DNA of 39,238 bases from Micrococcales bacterium (GCA_024639965.1 JAHEGC010000004.1:79127-118364); one strand, 5' to 3'. Positions 15,170-22,729 are shown, counted from the stretch's first letter. Program-made: numbers and translations. Notes: a model not told the origin generated them from the letters alone.

Positions 15170-15955
15170 CTAACCCTTGCGCGCGGCGGTGACCGCCGCG
15201 GCGATGACCGATTCGGGGCTTGTGTTGGTGGCCTTCGCTTGAGCGGCGACCCACTTGGCATCGGTCGCGCCGAGGGACACGTCGAATCCCTTCGTCGAAA
15301 CCGGTGCTTGGTGATCGTGCTGCGTCCGCATGATGAGGGTCGTGACGGGGAGCGCGATTGTTCCGAGCGCGTCCAGGATGAGCACGACACCGAAGAAACG
15401 CCAGTACGCCTCCTGAAACGATGCGGGCGGGAACGTTCCGTCGGTGATGATGGAGGGAATCACGAGCGCGGGGATGACCGCGATGAGGACGAGGGTGACG
15501 AGGAGCGCGGTGCGCACCCAGGCGACGGGTGCGTTGGCGAGCAGCAACATCAAGTTTGAGTGGGCGAACGACACTGCGATGAGCGCCGACACGGCGAAGG
15601 TCTTGGTGATCGACATGTAGAGGTCGCTCGGCTGGAACATCATGTCTTGCCAGTTCCACCAGATAAGAACGATCGACGAACCGAGAGCGAGGGCACTGGT
15701 ACCAATTCCGAGCCATCCGACGACCTTGATGTCCCGCCCGAACGCGGCGAGGTGGCAAAGAGACAGAACCGAGAACGCCGCAATGGCGAGCGTGGTGAGC
15801 ATGATCTTGCTGCGCGTGTCATCGAGCGAACCCGTGACAAGACTGAAAATTCCGATTCCCGCGGTGATGACGAGCGACACGATGATGGCCCACACCGCGA
15901 TGCGGCGGGCTCCCTTGATCGTGCGAACCTCCGAGGCGCTCTGATGAATTGTCAT
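15170..15955 (-). CDS. Six-helix membrane protein of unknown function
   Basis: A 261-residue protein I do not recognise. It has about six predicted membrane helices between residues 20 and 210 (ending in TIALPVTTLIM). A soluble C-terminal tail of about 50 residues contains HDHQAP and a short helix, AAQAKATNTSPESVIAAAVTAARKG, that looks like a ribbon or CopG-like or docking helix. It is the first gene of the unit that continues into the response regulator and kinase, so it may be a sensory accessory, or a target, of that system. TAGTGT six bases before the ATG suggests a leaderless mRNA. Confidence 0.75.
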   Translation of the reverse strand: MTIHQSASEVRTIKGARRIAVWAIIVSLVITAGIGIFSLVTGSLDDTRSKIMLTTLAIAAFSVLSLCHLAAFGRDIKVVGWLGIGTSALALGSSIVLIWWNWQDMMFQPSDLYMSITKTFAVSALIAVSFAHSNLMLLLANAPVAWVRTALLVTLVLIAVIPALVIPSIITDGTFPPASFQEAYWRFFGVVLILDALGTIALPVTTLIMRTQHDHQAPVSTKGFDVSLGATDAKWVAAQAKATNTSPESVIAAAVTAARKG

Positions 15956-15961
15956 GGCTCA

Positions 15962-15967
15962 ACACTA
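15962..15967 (-). promoter_or_regulatory. -10 element, leaderless promoter of the two-component operon
   Basis: TAGTGT on the minus strand, six bases before the ATG at 15955, with no Shine-Dalgarno. Confidence 0.5.
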
Positions 15968-15992
15968 ACGCCGGGGCGCCACCCGACAGAGG

Positions 15993-16217
15993 TTACGAGC
16001 GACCCCGTGAGCGACGCTGGCTCGAAAGGTAGAGCATCTCGAGAATTCCGAGAGTGCGAACGAGGAGGAACACGGCGAACCACGCCTTGTGACCGTTGCG
16101 CGCCGCCGTCCACAGACCGACGATCTGCCAGGCAATCGACCAGATAGCGAGGACCACGATGAGCGGGAACGCCCACGGGGCGTTCGTCATGAACTGTTGG
16201 ATATCTGGTGCGGTCAT
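15993..16217 (-). CDS. DUF5652-like small membrane protein
   Basis: A 74-residue protein with two membrane helices (about 15-36 and 46-63) joined by the short basic loop AARNGHKAWF. The pattern WAFPLIVVLAIWSIAWQIVGLWTAARN...WFAVFLLVRTLGILEMLYL fits the DUF5652 family as I recall it; its function is unknown. It has its own TAGGCT element six bases before the ATG. The rhodanese lipoprotein gene ends 20 bases upstream. Confidence 0.75.
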   Translation of the reverse strand: MTAPDIQQFMTNAPWAFPLIVVLAIWSIAWQIVGLWTAARNGHKAWFAVFLLVRTLGILEMLYLSSQRRSRGRS

Positions 16218-16223
16218 GTGTCC

Positions 16224-16229
16224 AGCCTA
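16224..16229 (-). promoter_or_regulatory. -10 element of leaderless DUF5652 gene
   Basis: TAGGCT on the minus strand, six bases before the ATG at 16217. Confidence 0.45.
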
Positions 16230-16237
16230 TGCACCGA

Positions 16238-16627
16238 TTAGCCCGTAACGATGGCGATACCCGTCACAGTCGACGCTTCCTCTACTCCGCCGATGTTGGT
16301 GAGGTCCGTAAAGCCGAGGGATTCCATCGCGGTCTGTGCCTGACCGGCGCGATTGCCCGATCGGCAATAGAGGAGGTAGGTGCCGTTGGGGTCGAGCGCG
16401 GCGACCTCGTCGGCGAAGGTGGCCCCCTCCCAGTCGATGTTGATTGCACCCTCGAGGTGACCGGTGGCGAACTCGGCGGGGGTGCGGACGTCGATGACGG
16501 CGGTCACGGTGCTCATGTCTATATTCTGCGTGGTCGTGCACGCAGTGAGTGCCGTGGTGACACCCACGAAGCTGGCGAGGAGGGCGATGGCGGCGAAAAA
16601 TCGTCGCGAAAAGGTGAGAGTACGCAT
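16238..16627 (-). CDS. Rhodanese-domain lipoprotein
   Basis: A 129-residue exported single-domain rhodanese (sulfurtransferase). The N-terminus has basic residues, a hydrophobic helix and the lipobox LTAC with Cys30 as the predicted lipidated residue. The rhodanese domain starts at VIDVRTPAEFATGHLEGAINID, and the active-site loop CRSGNR has Cys88 as the persulfide carrier. It would act on the outer face of the membrane. It is divergent from the CstR-like regulator gene. Its ATG is the left end of a palindrome that is probably the regulator's operator, so expression is likely repressed without sulfane-sulfur stress. Confidence 0.92.
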   Translation of the reverse strand: MRTLTFSRRFFAAIALLASFVGVTTALTACTTTQNIDMSTVTAVIDVRTPAEFATGHLEGAINIDWEGATFADEVAALDPNGTYLLYCRSGNRAGQAQTAMESLGFTDLTNIGGVEEASTVTGIAIVTG

Positions 16628-16642
16628 ACCCCCTAGGGTATG
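16625..16642. promoter_or_regulatory. Palindromic operator for the CstR-like repressor
   Basis: CATACCC (16625-16631) and GGGTATG (16636-16642) are 7-base inverted repeats around CCTA. The form (TAC, C/G-rich centre, GTA) is that of CsoR/CstR-family operators. It covers the rhodanese start codon and a possible leaderless -10 for it (TACCCT, minus strand, 16635-16640). It abuts the -10 of the regulator operon, so one site could silence both directions. Confidence 0.7.
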
Positions 16643-16643
16643 T

Positions 16644-16649
16644 TATTCT
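16644..16649 (+). promoter_or_regulatory. -10 element of the cstR-like operon
   Basis: TATTCT immediately right of the palindrome, with the predicted start near 16656 and a GAGGAG site at 16667-16672. No good -35 is seen. Confidence 0.45.
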
Positions 16650-16677
16650 TGAGGCAATCGCAACCCGAGGAGTGCTC

Positions 16678-16935
16678 GTGCAAATCGACGCCAGTGAATT
16701 GAAGAAAGCCCGTGACCGCCTCGTGCGTGCGCAGGGACAGATCGGCGGAATCGTTCGCATGATCGACGAGGGCCGCGACTGCACCGAAATTCTGCACCAA
16801 TTGTCGGCAGCCAGCGCGGCGCTGTCGAAGGCCGGTTTTTCCATCATCGCCACCGGAATGGCCAACTGTGCCACCGAACCCGACGACAGTCCGAGTCGTG
16901 CCGCACTCGAAAAAGCGTTCCTTTCCCTTGCTTAG
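16678..16935 (+). CDS. CstR-like persulfide-sensing repressor (CsoR/FrmR family)
   Basis: An 85-residue all-helical repressor of the CsoR/FrmR family, acting as a DNA-binding tetramer. Family marks are RLVRAQGQIGGIVRMIDEGRDC near the N-terminus and ILHQLSAASAAL. The cysteines are Cys35 and Cys64, 29 apart. Copper-sensing CsoR has a His four residues before the second Cys; here that position is Gly60. This is the CstR pattern (two Cys, no His), which forms di- or trisulfides with persulfides. GTG at 16678 is chosen because GAGGAG lies five bases upstream; a GTG at 16672 would overlap that site. A CoA-disulfide-reductase/rhodanese fusion follows nine bases downstream, which supports the sulfur role. 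Confidence 0.88.
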   Translation: MQIDASELKKARDRLVRAQGQIGGIVRMIDEGRDCTEILHQLSAASAALSKAGFSIIATGMANCATEPDDSPSRAALEKAFLSLA

Positions 16936-16944
16936 GAGTTCATC

Positions 16945-18603
16945 GTGAAGGTTGTCATCGTAGGGGGAGTCGCGGGCGGAATGTCCGCCGCGACGAGGCT
17001 TCGTCGTCTGGACGAATCGGCCGAAATCGTCGTGTTCGAGGCGAGCCCGCACGTGTCGTTCGCGAACTGCGGGTTGCCCTACTTCGTCGGAGGAGTCATC
17101 GACGATCGCGAATCGCTTCTGCTTCAAACGCCCGAGAGCCTCCACCGCCGTTTCGCGTTGGACGTACACGTCAATTCCCGTGTTACGGGTATCGATCGTG
17201 AATCGAAAACTGTCACGGTCGTCGACACTCAAACGGGCGACGAGAGGACCGAGTCGTACGATGCTCTCGTCCTCGCTCCGGGCGCGGCCCCTCGACGCCT
17301 CGAGATCCCAGGATTCGATCGCGCGTTGACGTTACGCAACGTTCCCGACGCGGAACGCATCGCCGAATCGGTTGCGGGAGCCTCGAAGGACGTCGTGATC
17401 CTCGGCGCGGGATTCATCGGAATCGAGATGGCGGAAAACCTGATGCACCTCGGTCACCGTGTCACGGTCGTGCAGTCGGGAGCGAGCATTCTCTCGCCCT
17501 TCGACGCCGAGATCATCGAACCGTTCCACCGCCACCTTGAATCCCACGGGGTGTCGATTCGAACCCGAGTCCACGCGACCACAATCGGCGCTCGAGACGT
17601 CACCCTGTCCGACGGAGCCGTGATTCCGGCGGACGTCGTCGTGTCGTCGGTCGGCGTCACCGCCGACCACTCGCTCGCGGTGGAGGCCGGTCTGAGAATC
17701 GGAACCGCTGGGGGCATCTGGGTTGACCACCACCAGCGCACCAGCGATCCCGACATTTACGCCGTTGGTGACGCAGCGGAAAAGGTTTCAGCGTTCACGG
17801 GCGATGAGCAAATGGTGTGGCTTGCCAACCTCGCGAATCGTCACGGACGACTCGTTGCCGATGTCATCGCCGGTGAGACAGTGTCGGTACGACCCGCCAT
17901 CACGACGGGAATTGTCGGTGCATTCGGAATGGCCGCAGCCATCACGGGGCTCAGCGAGAAGTCTGCTCGGCGTGCCGGGCTCGCTCACGAGGTGATCCAC
18001 CTCCATCCCGGTAGCCACGCGGGGTACTACCCCGGAGCGGAAACACTGTCGCTCAAGGTCGTGTTCGAACCGTCGAGCGGAAAACTCCTCGGTGCGCAGG
18101 CGGTCGGTCTCGACGGCGCCGACAAGCGCATCGACGTCATCGCCACGGCGATCTATGCGGGCCTCACCGTCTCCGACCTGATGAACCTCGAACTTGCTTA
18201 CTCCCCGCAATACGGTTCGGCGAAGGATGCCATCAATCACGCGGGGTACGTTGGCGAGAATTTGCTTTCGGGACGCACTCCCACCGTGCAGTGGCACGAA
18301 CTCGCGGCGCGGCAGGCGGCCGGCGCCCTCGTCGTCGACGTGCGCTCGCAAACCGAACATGACGTTCGGTCGATTCCCGGCGCGGTGAATATCCCCGTCG
18401 ACGAACTCCGGGATCGACTCGGAGAAATCAACGCCGACGAGGTCATCGTGCATTGCAAGGTCGGTCAGCGCGGGCACACCGCAACCCAAATACTTCGCTC
18501 CCACGGCGTCAACGCATCTAACCTTGACGGTGGATGTCTGACGTGGCGAGCGGGGATGGATTCGCTCGAGAGAACGAACTCCGTTTCGCCATTCACCAAC
18601 TAA
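16945..18603 (+). CDS. CoA-disulfide/persulfide reductase fused to rhodanese
   Basis: A 552-residue flavoprotein of the CoADR-RHD class, which reduces CoA disulfide, CoA persulfide or polysulfide with NAD(P)H. The FAD site GGVAGGMSAATRLRR starts at residue 7. The single-Cys active site is Cys42 in FANCGLPY. The NAD(P)H site is VILGAGFIGIEMAENL, and a second FAD motif is IYAVGDAAE. After the dimerisation domain a C-terminal rhodanese domain (from about residue 448) carries Cys504 in HCKVGQRG, with another Cys531. AGGAG precedes the start closely. It is co-transcribed with the CstR-like repressor and followed 14 bases later by a Cys-rich mini-protein. Probably clears cytosolic persulfides. Confidence 0.94.
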   Translation: MKVVIVGGVAGGMSAATRLRRLDESAEIVVFEASPHVSFANCGLPYFVGGVIDDRESLLLQTPESLHRRFALDVHVNSRVTGIDRESKTVTVVDTQTGDERTESYDALVLAPGAAPRRLEIPGFDRALTLRNVPDAERIAESVAGASKDVVILGAGFIGIEMAENLMHLGHRVTVVQSGASILSPFDAEIIEPFHRHLESHGVSIRTRVHATTIGARDVTLSDGAVIPADVVVSSVGVTADHSLAVEAGLRIGTAGGIWVDHHQRTSDPDIYAVGDAAEKVSAFTGDEQMVWLANLANRHGRLVADVIAGETVSVRPAITTGIVGAFGMAAAITGLSEKSARRAGLAHEVIHLHPGSHAGYYPGAETLSLKVVFEPSSGKLLGAQAVGLDGADKRIDVIATAIYAGLTVSDLMNLELAYSPQYGSAKDAINHAGYVGENLLSGRTPTVQWHELAARQAAGALVVDVRSQTEHDVRSIPGAVNIPVDELRDRLGEINADEVIVHCKVGQRGHTATQILRSHGVNASNLDGGCLTWRAGMDSLERTNSVSPFTN

Positions 18604-18617
18604 CTCAAGGAGAAACC

Positions 18618-18734
18618 ATGTGCCAGAAGGTCACCTGCGGCAGCTGCGGCAAGCCAACGTGGTCGGGTTGCGGCCAGCACGTCGAAGAAGCGCTCGCCGG
18701 GGTCAAGCCCGCCGATCGTTGTAGCTGCAACTAG
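18618..18734 (+). CDS. 38-residue Cys-rich mini-protein
   Basis: A very small protein with Cys2, Cys7, Cys10, Cys18, Cys35 and Cys37 plus His21, including the pairs CGSC and CSC. Similar proteins of the form MC.KVTC..CGK.TW.GCG.HVE.AL are widespread in bacteria and lower eukaryotes as I recall; their function is not established. The ATG at 18618 has AAGGAGA five bases upstream. An in-frame reading extending upstream would start inside the reductase gene and was rejected. The spacing of Cys suggests a zinc knuckle or a thiol/persulfide acceptor. Being last in the persulfide operon supports a link to sulfur or metal handling. Confidence 0.85.
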   Translation: MCQKVTCGSCGKPTWSGCGQHVEEALAGVKPADRCSCN

Positions 18735-18742
18735 CGACAACA

Positions 18743-18761
18743 CTCACCGAACGGCGGTGAG
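18743..18761. terminator. Hairpin between convergent genes
   Basis: CTCACCG (18743-18749) pairs perfectly with CGGTGAG (18755-18761) around a 5-base loop, nine bases after the mini-protein stop and ten before the MFS stop on the other strand. It is probably bidirectional; there is no U-run. Confidence 0.6.
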
Positions 18762-18770
18762 GGAGGGGCG

Positions 18771-20366
18771 TCAGGCCTTCTTCCTCGCCGCCGTCCGTGC
18801 TTCTGCAGATCGACCGAGCGAGAAGCTCGCGAGCAATGCCACCGCGAGGAATCCCGCGGCGAGGTAGGCGGCACTGGAAGTTCCCGCCGAGAGCGCGTCC
18901 TTCGCATCGACGGCGATGTCCGCGGTCTGCGGGTTCGCTTCTAGTCCCGCGATGGCACCGCCGGCCGAGTCGATGACCGCGGCCACGATCGGGGTTGCCA
19001 TGGCGTCGGGCACGTTGCGATCGGCGAGGGAGGCCTCGAGGCTGAACTGCGCGGTCGAGAACAGCACGGTGCCGATGACGGCGATGCCGAGCGCCGATCC
19101 GATCTGGCGGGACGTGCTCGACGTTCCCGAGCCCTGACCGCTCGCCTGAACGGGGACGTCCTTGAGGACGACGCCGGTGAGTTGCGCGGTGGCGAATCCG
19201 ACTCCCATTCCATAAACGAAAAGGAACGGCACGATCGACCACCCCGTGGCGTCGGGCGAGATCATGAACCCGATTCCCGCGACACCGATCATTTCGAGGA
19301 TCAACCCGACGCGAATGATCCACGTGGGCTGGAGCCGCGATCCGAGACCGCCCGCGATTCCGCTGGCGACGAACGACCCGACCGCGAGGGCGAGGATGAC
19401 GAGGCCCGAATCGAATGCGGAATAACCGAGAACGAACTGCAACCAGAGGGGAAGGGCGAGGATGATTCCGAATTCTCCCATGCTCACGATGAGCGCGACG
19501 AAGTTTCCGTTGCGGAAGCTCGGAAGAGAGAATAGGCCAAACGCGATGAGCGTCGACTTGCCCGCACGCTGACGTGCGAGCCCGTGCACGATGTACCACG
19601 CGACCGCGATCGCGAAGACCGCGAATGCGATGGGAACGACGGAGAGGTCGAACGGCCACTCCCAGTCACCGATGGTGAACGGCTTGTTGACATCCCACCA
19701 ACCGAAGTTGCGGCCTTCGATGAGGCCGAAGACGAGCGAGCCGCTCGCGAGAACCGAGAGCACCGCACCCCACCAGTCGATGGCGCGCGCGTGTTCGACG
19801 TCTCTCGATTCGGTGACAAAGAGGAATACACCGACGGTGATGAGCACGCCCAGCGGGATGTTGATTCCGAATGCCCAATTCCACGAATACGCGGTGGTGA
19901 GCCATCCGCCGAGGAGCGGCCCGACGGCGACCATTCCACCGATCGTCGAACCCCAGACGGCAAAAGCGATTCCTCGTTCCTTGCCCTGGAACGTCGCGTT
20001 GACGATCGACAGGGTAGTGGGCAGAACCATCGCGCCACCGATTCCCTGGATTACGCGCCAGGCGATGAGCGCGCCGGCGGTGTCGGACATCGCGGCAAAA
20101 ATCGACGACACAGTGAAGAACGCCAGACCGATCACGAGCATCGCGCGGCGACCCCACTTGTCGGCCAATGCACCGAAGACGAGGAGGAGTGCGGCGAAGA
20201 CGAGGGTGTACGACTCCTGAATCCACTGAACGTCGCTCGAGGTCGCCTTGAGGTCGTTGACGATTGACGGAATCGCGACGTTGATGATCGTCGAGTCGAC
20301 GATGACAAGGGAAACGGCGAGGCTGACGAAAAGGAGTGCGAGCCAGCGGTTCTTCGGAGAGGTCAT
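18771..20366 (-). CDS. DHA2-family MFS drug exporter
   Basis: A 531-residue proton-coupled exporter of the 14-helix DHA2 group of the major facilitator superfamily. Motif D-like LAVSLVIVDSTIINVAIPSI lies in TM1. Motif A is GALADKWGRRAML, motif B is IAWRVIQGIGGAMVLPTTLSIV, and motif C is GPLLGGWLTTAYSWNWAFGINIPLG. The C-terminus ends in a basic AARKKA tail. The ATG at 20366 is preferred over longer in-frame starts to 20537, which run over the divergent prenyltransferase gene; TATGCT ends six bases before it (leaderless). Typical substrates are drugs or cationic compounds; the actual one is unknown. Confidence 0.92.
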   Translation of the reverse strand: MTSPKNRWLALLFVSLAVSLVIVDSTIINVAIPSIVNDLKATSSDVQWIQESYTLVFAALLLVFGALADKWGRRAMLVIGLAFFTVSSIFAAMSDTAGALIAWRVIQGIGGAMVLPTTLSIVNATFQGKERGIAFAVWGSTIGGMVAVGPLLGGWLTTAYSWNWAFGINIPLGVLITVGVFLFVTESRDVEHARAIDWWGAVLSVLASGSLVFGLIEGRNFGWWDVNKPFTIGDWEWPFDLSVVPIAFAVFAIAVAWYIVHGLARQRAGKSTLIAFGLFSLPSFRNGNFVALIVSMGEFGIILALPLWLQFVLGYSAFDSGLVILALAVGSFVASGIAGGLGSRLQPTWIIRVGLILEMIGVAGIGFMISPDATGWSIVPFLFVYGMGVGFATAQLTGVVLKDVPVQASGQGSGTSSTSRQIGSALGIAVIGTVLFSTAQFSLEASLADRNVPDAMATPIVAAVIDSAGGAIAGLEANPQTADIAVDAKDALSAGTSSAAYLAAGFLAVALLASFSLGRSAEARTAARKKA

Positions 20367-20372
20367 AGCCCC

Positions 20373-20378
20373 AGCATA
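20373..20378 (-). promoter_or_regulatory. -10 element of leaderless MFS promoter
   Basis: TATGCT on the minus strand, six bases before the ATG at 20366, inside a 28-base divergent gap. Confidence 0.5.
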
Positions 20379-20383
20379 GAAGT

Positions 20384-20389
20384 TAGAGT
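20384..20389 (+). promoter_or_regulatory. -10 element of leaderless prenyltransferase promoter
   Basis: TAGAGT, five bases before the GTG at 20395, and five bases from the opposite -10 element. Confidence 0.5.
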
Positions 20390-20394
20390 GGGGT

Positions 20395-21237
20395 GTGCTC
20401 CGACGCCTCGTTGAAATCTCACGCCCGGTTCTCTGGGTCAACACGATTGGAACGACCGTCGTGGGCATGTGGCTCGCCGGATCCCTGTGGGATTGGCGTG
20501 TTCTGCCAATCCTCATCTGGGTCACGTTCCCGTTCAATCTGTTGATCTACGGCGTCAACGACATCTTCGATCAAGACACTGACGCCGACAACGATCGCAA
20601 GGGCGGTTACGGCGGGGCGAAGATTCAATCGCGTGAGGTGCGCCCCATCGCTTGGGGGGTCGTGCTCCTCAACGTTCCATTCCTCGTCTATTTCGCGTTC
20701 ACCGTTCCGATCGCATCCCTCCTCTGGATGCTCGCCTACACGTTCTCGTTCTGGCAGTACTCGTCGACACCCCTGCGTTTCAAGGCGCGCCCCATCTGGG
20801 ATTCGCTCTCCAACACCGACTACGCCTACCCGCTCGCGTTCGTTCCACTCGCACTCGGAGTTGACCCGATGTGGCCTGCGGTCATCGGCCTCATGACGTG
20901 GAGCATGGCGAAGCACGTCTATGACGCGATCCAGGACATCGACGAGGATTCGGGCGCCGGCATCGTGACGACCGCGGTCAAATTCGGGGTGCGCGGATCG
21001 CTCGTCTGGTGTGGCGTGTGGTGGACGGTTTCGACCGTGTCCTTCGCGCTCGTCAACCCGCCCGTCGCAATCGTGTCCGCCGCAATCGCGGGGTGGCTGG
21101 TCGTCGCGTCGTGGCGCAAGCCGACGACGAGCGAAGCGAAACGTCTCTATAAGTTCTCCGTCGCATTCCCCTACGTCGCCGGCGCCGTCGCCGGCGTGCA
21201 ACTCGTCACGGGCATCACGCTCGGCATGTACCCGTGA
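20395..21237 (+). CDS. UbiA-family prenyltransferase, lycopene-elongase-like
   Basis: A 280-residue integral membrane prenyltransferase with about eight or nine helices. The first Asp-rich motif is NDIFDQDTD at 55-63 (NDxxDxxxD, Mg2+/prenyl-diphosphate site), and the second is DAIQD at 177-181 (DxxxD). The YGVNDIFDxDxDxxN...K context resembles lycopene elongases (LyeJ of haloarchaea, CrtEb of corynebacteria) more than menaquinone or heme O enzymes, by recall. The GTG start follows a TAGAGT element by five bases. Its stop overlaps the start of a CrtI-like desaturase (GTGA), so the pair probably works on one isoprenoid. Quinone-pathway roles are not excluded. Confidence 0.82.
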   Translation: MLRRLVEISRPVLWVNTIGTTVVGMWLAGSLWDWRVLPILIWVTFPFNLLIYGVNDIFDQDTDADNDRKGGYGGAKIQSREVRPIAWGVVLLNVPFLVYFAFTVPIASLLWMLAYTFSFWQYSSTPLRFKARPIWDSLSNTDYAYPLAFVPLALGVDPMWPAVIGLMTWSMAKHVYDAIQDIDEDSGAGIVTTAVKFGVRGSLVWCGVWWTVSTVSFALVNPPVAIVSAAIAGWLVVASWRKPTTSEAKRLYKFSVAFPYVAGAVAGVQLVTGITLGMYP

Positions 21238-22655
21238 CCCCTCGCCGAATCGTTGTGCTCGGAGCCGGTCTCGGCGGGCTCGCATCAGCGGCGCTCCTTT
21301 CCCGAGCGGGCCACCACGTCACGGTGCTCGACAAGAACGAGTGGATCGGGGGCAAAAGCCGCCGTATCGAGGTCGCGGGGCAACGCATCGATACGGGCCC
21401 ATCGCTCGTCACCTTCCCCGGCGCGCTCCGCGCGGTGCTCGATCGTTTCGATGAGCTGGGAGCGCACGGTGACCCCTCCGCTGAGGACATCGCACCCCTC
21501 CATCTCGAGCGACTCCCCGAGGTGGGGCGTTATTTCTTCCGCGGTGACGCGGCGAATCTCCCTGTCGAGCGGGGGCACTCCTGGCACGACGCGTGGGAAC
21601 GGTTCGAACGCGAACACGGCGGCCTGGGGCCGGCGATCACCACGCTGCTGACGAGCGACCCGTGGAGCAACCGCATCGCACCCGCCGCGGCTCAACTGTT
21701 TCGCCGTTACGGCACGCGACTTGCGACCGACGCGTACCTCGGCGGGCTCGACTGGATGCCCAAGGCCCTTCGCGAAGTTATTTCGATTCACACCCTCAAT
21801 GCGGGGGTTGCGCCGAGTCGCACCCTCGCACTCTTCGCCACCATGCCCGCGGTGATGTCGACCGACGGCGTGTGGGTCCCTCGTGGCGGAGTCAACGAAA
21901 TCCCGCAACAGTTCTTCGCGCTCGCGCGCGCATCGGGAGCCGAGGTGCGGCTCGGTGAGGCCGTCACCCGCGTGCGCAAGGGTGTCGTCTCCACGGCGCT
22001 CGCGGATTACCCCGCCGACGTCGTCGTCAGCGGACTCGACGCGGGCGTTCTCGAACGCCTCCTCGGCGATCGCGTTCCGACCCCACGCAACCTCTCGTGT
22101 TCGGGAATCGCGACGTTCGCGGTGTTCGACGAGGAACTGCCGGCCGACGTCGTCACGCACTCGGTCATCATGCCCGACGACCCCGCCGAACTGTTCGACG
22201 CGATCCGCGAGCGCCGCCTTCCCCAACAATCGATGGCGTTCCTCAACTATTACCGAGCGGGGCACATCTACGAGAACTCACGACCGACCGCGGCGATCTT
22301 GTTGACGGCACCTCCCGACGGGAAGAGCTACGACATCAATCACCCCTGGGTGCGTGGCGAATTCGACCGAATCACCGAGGTGCTCGGCTTCCCCAAGCCT
22401 TTGGGCGATTACATCGCCGACCACACGGTGTTCGACCCCGAATACTTCGCGGGGTTCGGGGCGACTGGCGGCGCCCTCTACGGGGAGGGCCATCCGTGGT
22501 GGCAGAGCGGGCCGTTCCACCGACCCGCCTACTCGTCGATGCGCCGCCCGTGGCTGTGGCGGGTCGGTGCGTCGGTGCACCCCGGCGGGGGAATTCCTGC
22601 GGTTCTCGGGGGCGCGCTGATCTCGACAAATCGCTTGCTCTCTCGATTGGTTTGA
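21234..22655 (+). CDS. CrtI-family FAD-dependent carotenoid desaturase/oxidoreductase
   Basis: A 473-residue flavoprotein of the phytoene-desaturase family. It opens with the dinucleotide site VVLGAGLGGLASAALLSRAGHHVTVLDKNEWIGGK. TGPSLVTFP follows (the CrtI substrate-side stretch). It ends with the family's C-terminal FAD signature, HPGGGIPAVLGGALIS. GTG at 21234 overlaps the prenyltransferase stop. No crtE, crtB or cyclase gene is in the window. In the haloarchaeal bacterioruberin pathway a CrtI homologue (CrtD, 3,4-desaturase) pairs with the UbiA-type LyeJ, which fits this arrangement. A primary phytoene desaturase remains possible. Confidence 0.87.
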   Translation: MTPRRIVVLGAGLGGLASAALLSRAGHHVTVLDKNEWIGGKSRRIEVAGQRIDTGPSLVTFPGALRAVLDRFDELGAHGDPSAEDIAPLHLERLPEVGRYFFRGDAANLPVERGHSWHDAWERFEREHGGLGPAITTLLTSDPWSNRIAPAAAQLFRRYGTRLATDAYLGGLDWMPKALREVISIHTLNAGVAPSRTLALFATMPAVMSTDGVWVPRGGVNEIPQQFFALARASGAEVRLGEAVTRVRKGVVSTALADYPADVVVSGLDAGVLERLLGDRVPTPRNLSCSGIATFAVFDEELPADVVTHSVIMPDDPAELFDAIRERRLPQQSMAFLNYYRAGHIYENSRPTAAILLTAPPDGKSYDINHPWVRGEFDRITEVLGFPKPLGDYIADHTVFDPEYFAGFGATGGALYGEGHPWWQSGPFHRPAYSSMRRPWLWRVGASVHPGGGIPAVLGGALISTNRLLSRLV

Positions 22656-22675
22656 TTCCGCGCGCGGAGTAGTGT
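22647..22675 (+). promoter_or_regulatory. Promoter of the APC permease gene
   Basis: TTGGTT (22647-22652) and TAGTGT (22670-22675) are separated by exactly 17 bases, giving a start near 22682 and a leader of nearly 50 bases. The spacer contains the palindrome CCGCGCGCGG (22658-22667). The -35 overlaps the end of the desaturase gene. Confidence 0.6.
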
Positions 22676-22729
22676 CGAACGCACGGGACGGCGGTCAGAG
22701 TCGATCGCCCGACAGAAAGTGAGACAACG

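Noticed and set aside
16678-16935. Copper-sensing CsoR
   Set aside because: The copper-ligand His is replaced by Gly60, and the neighbours are sulfur enzymes, not a copper ATPase or chaperone.
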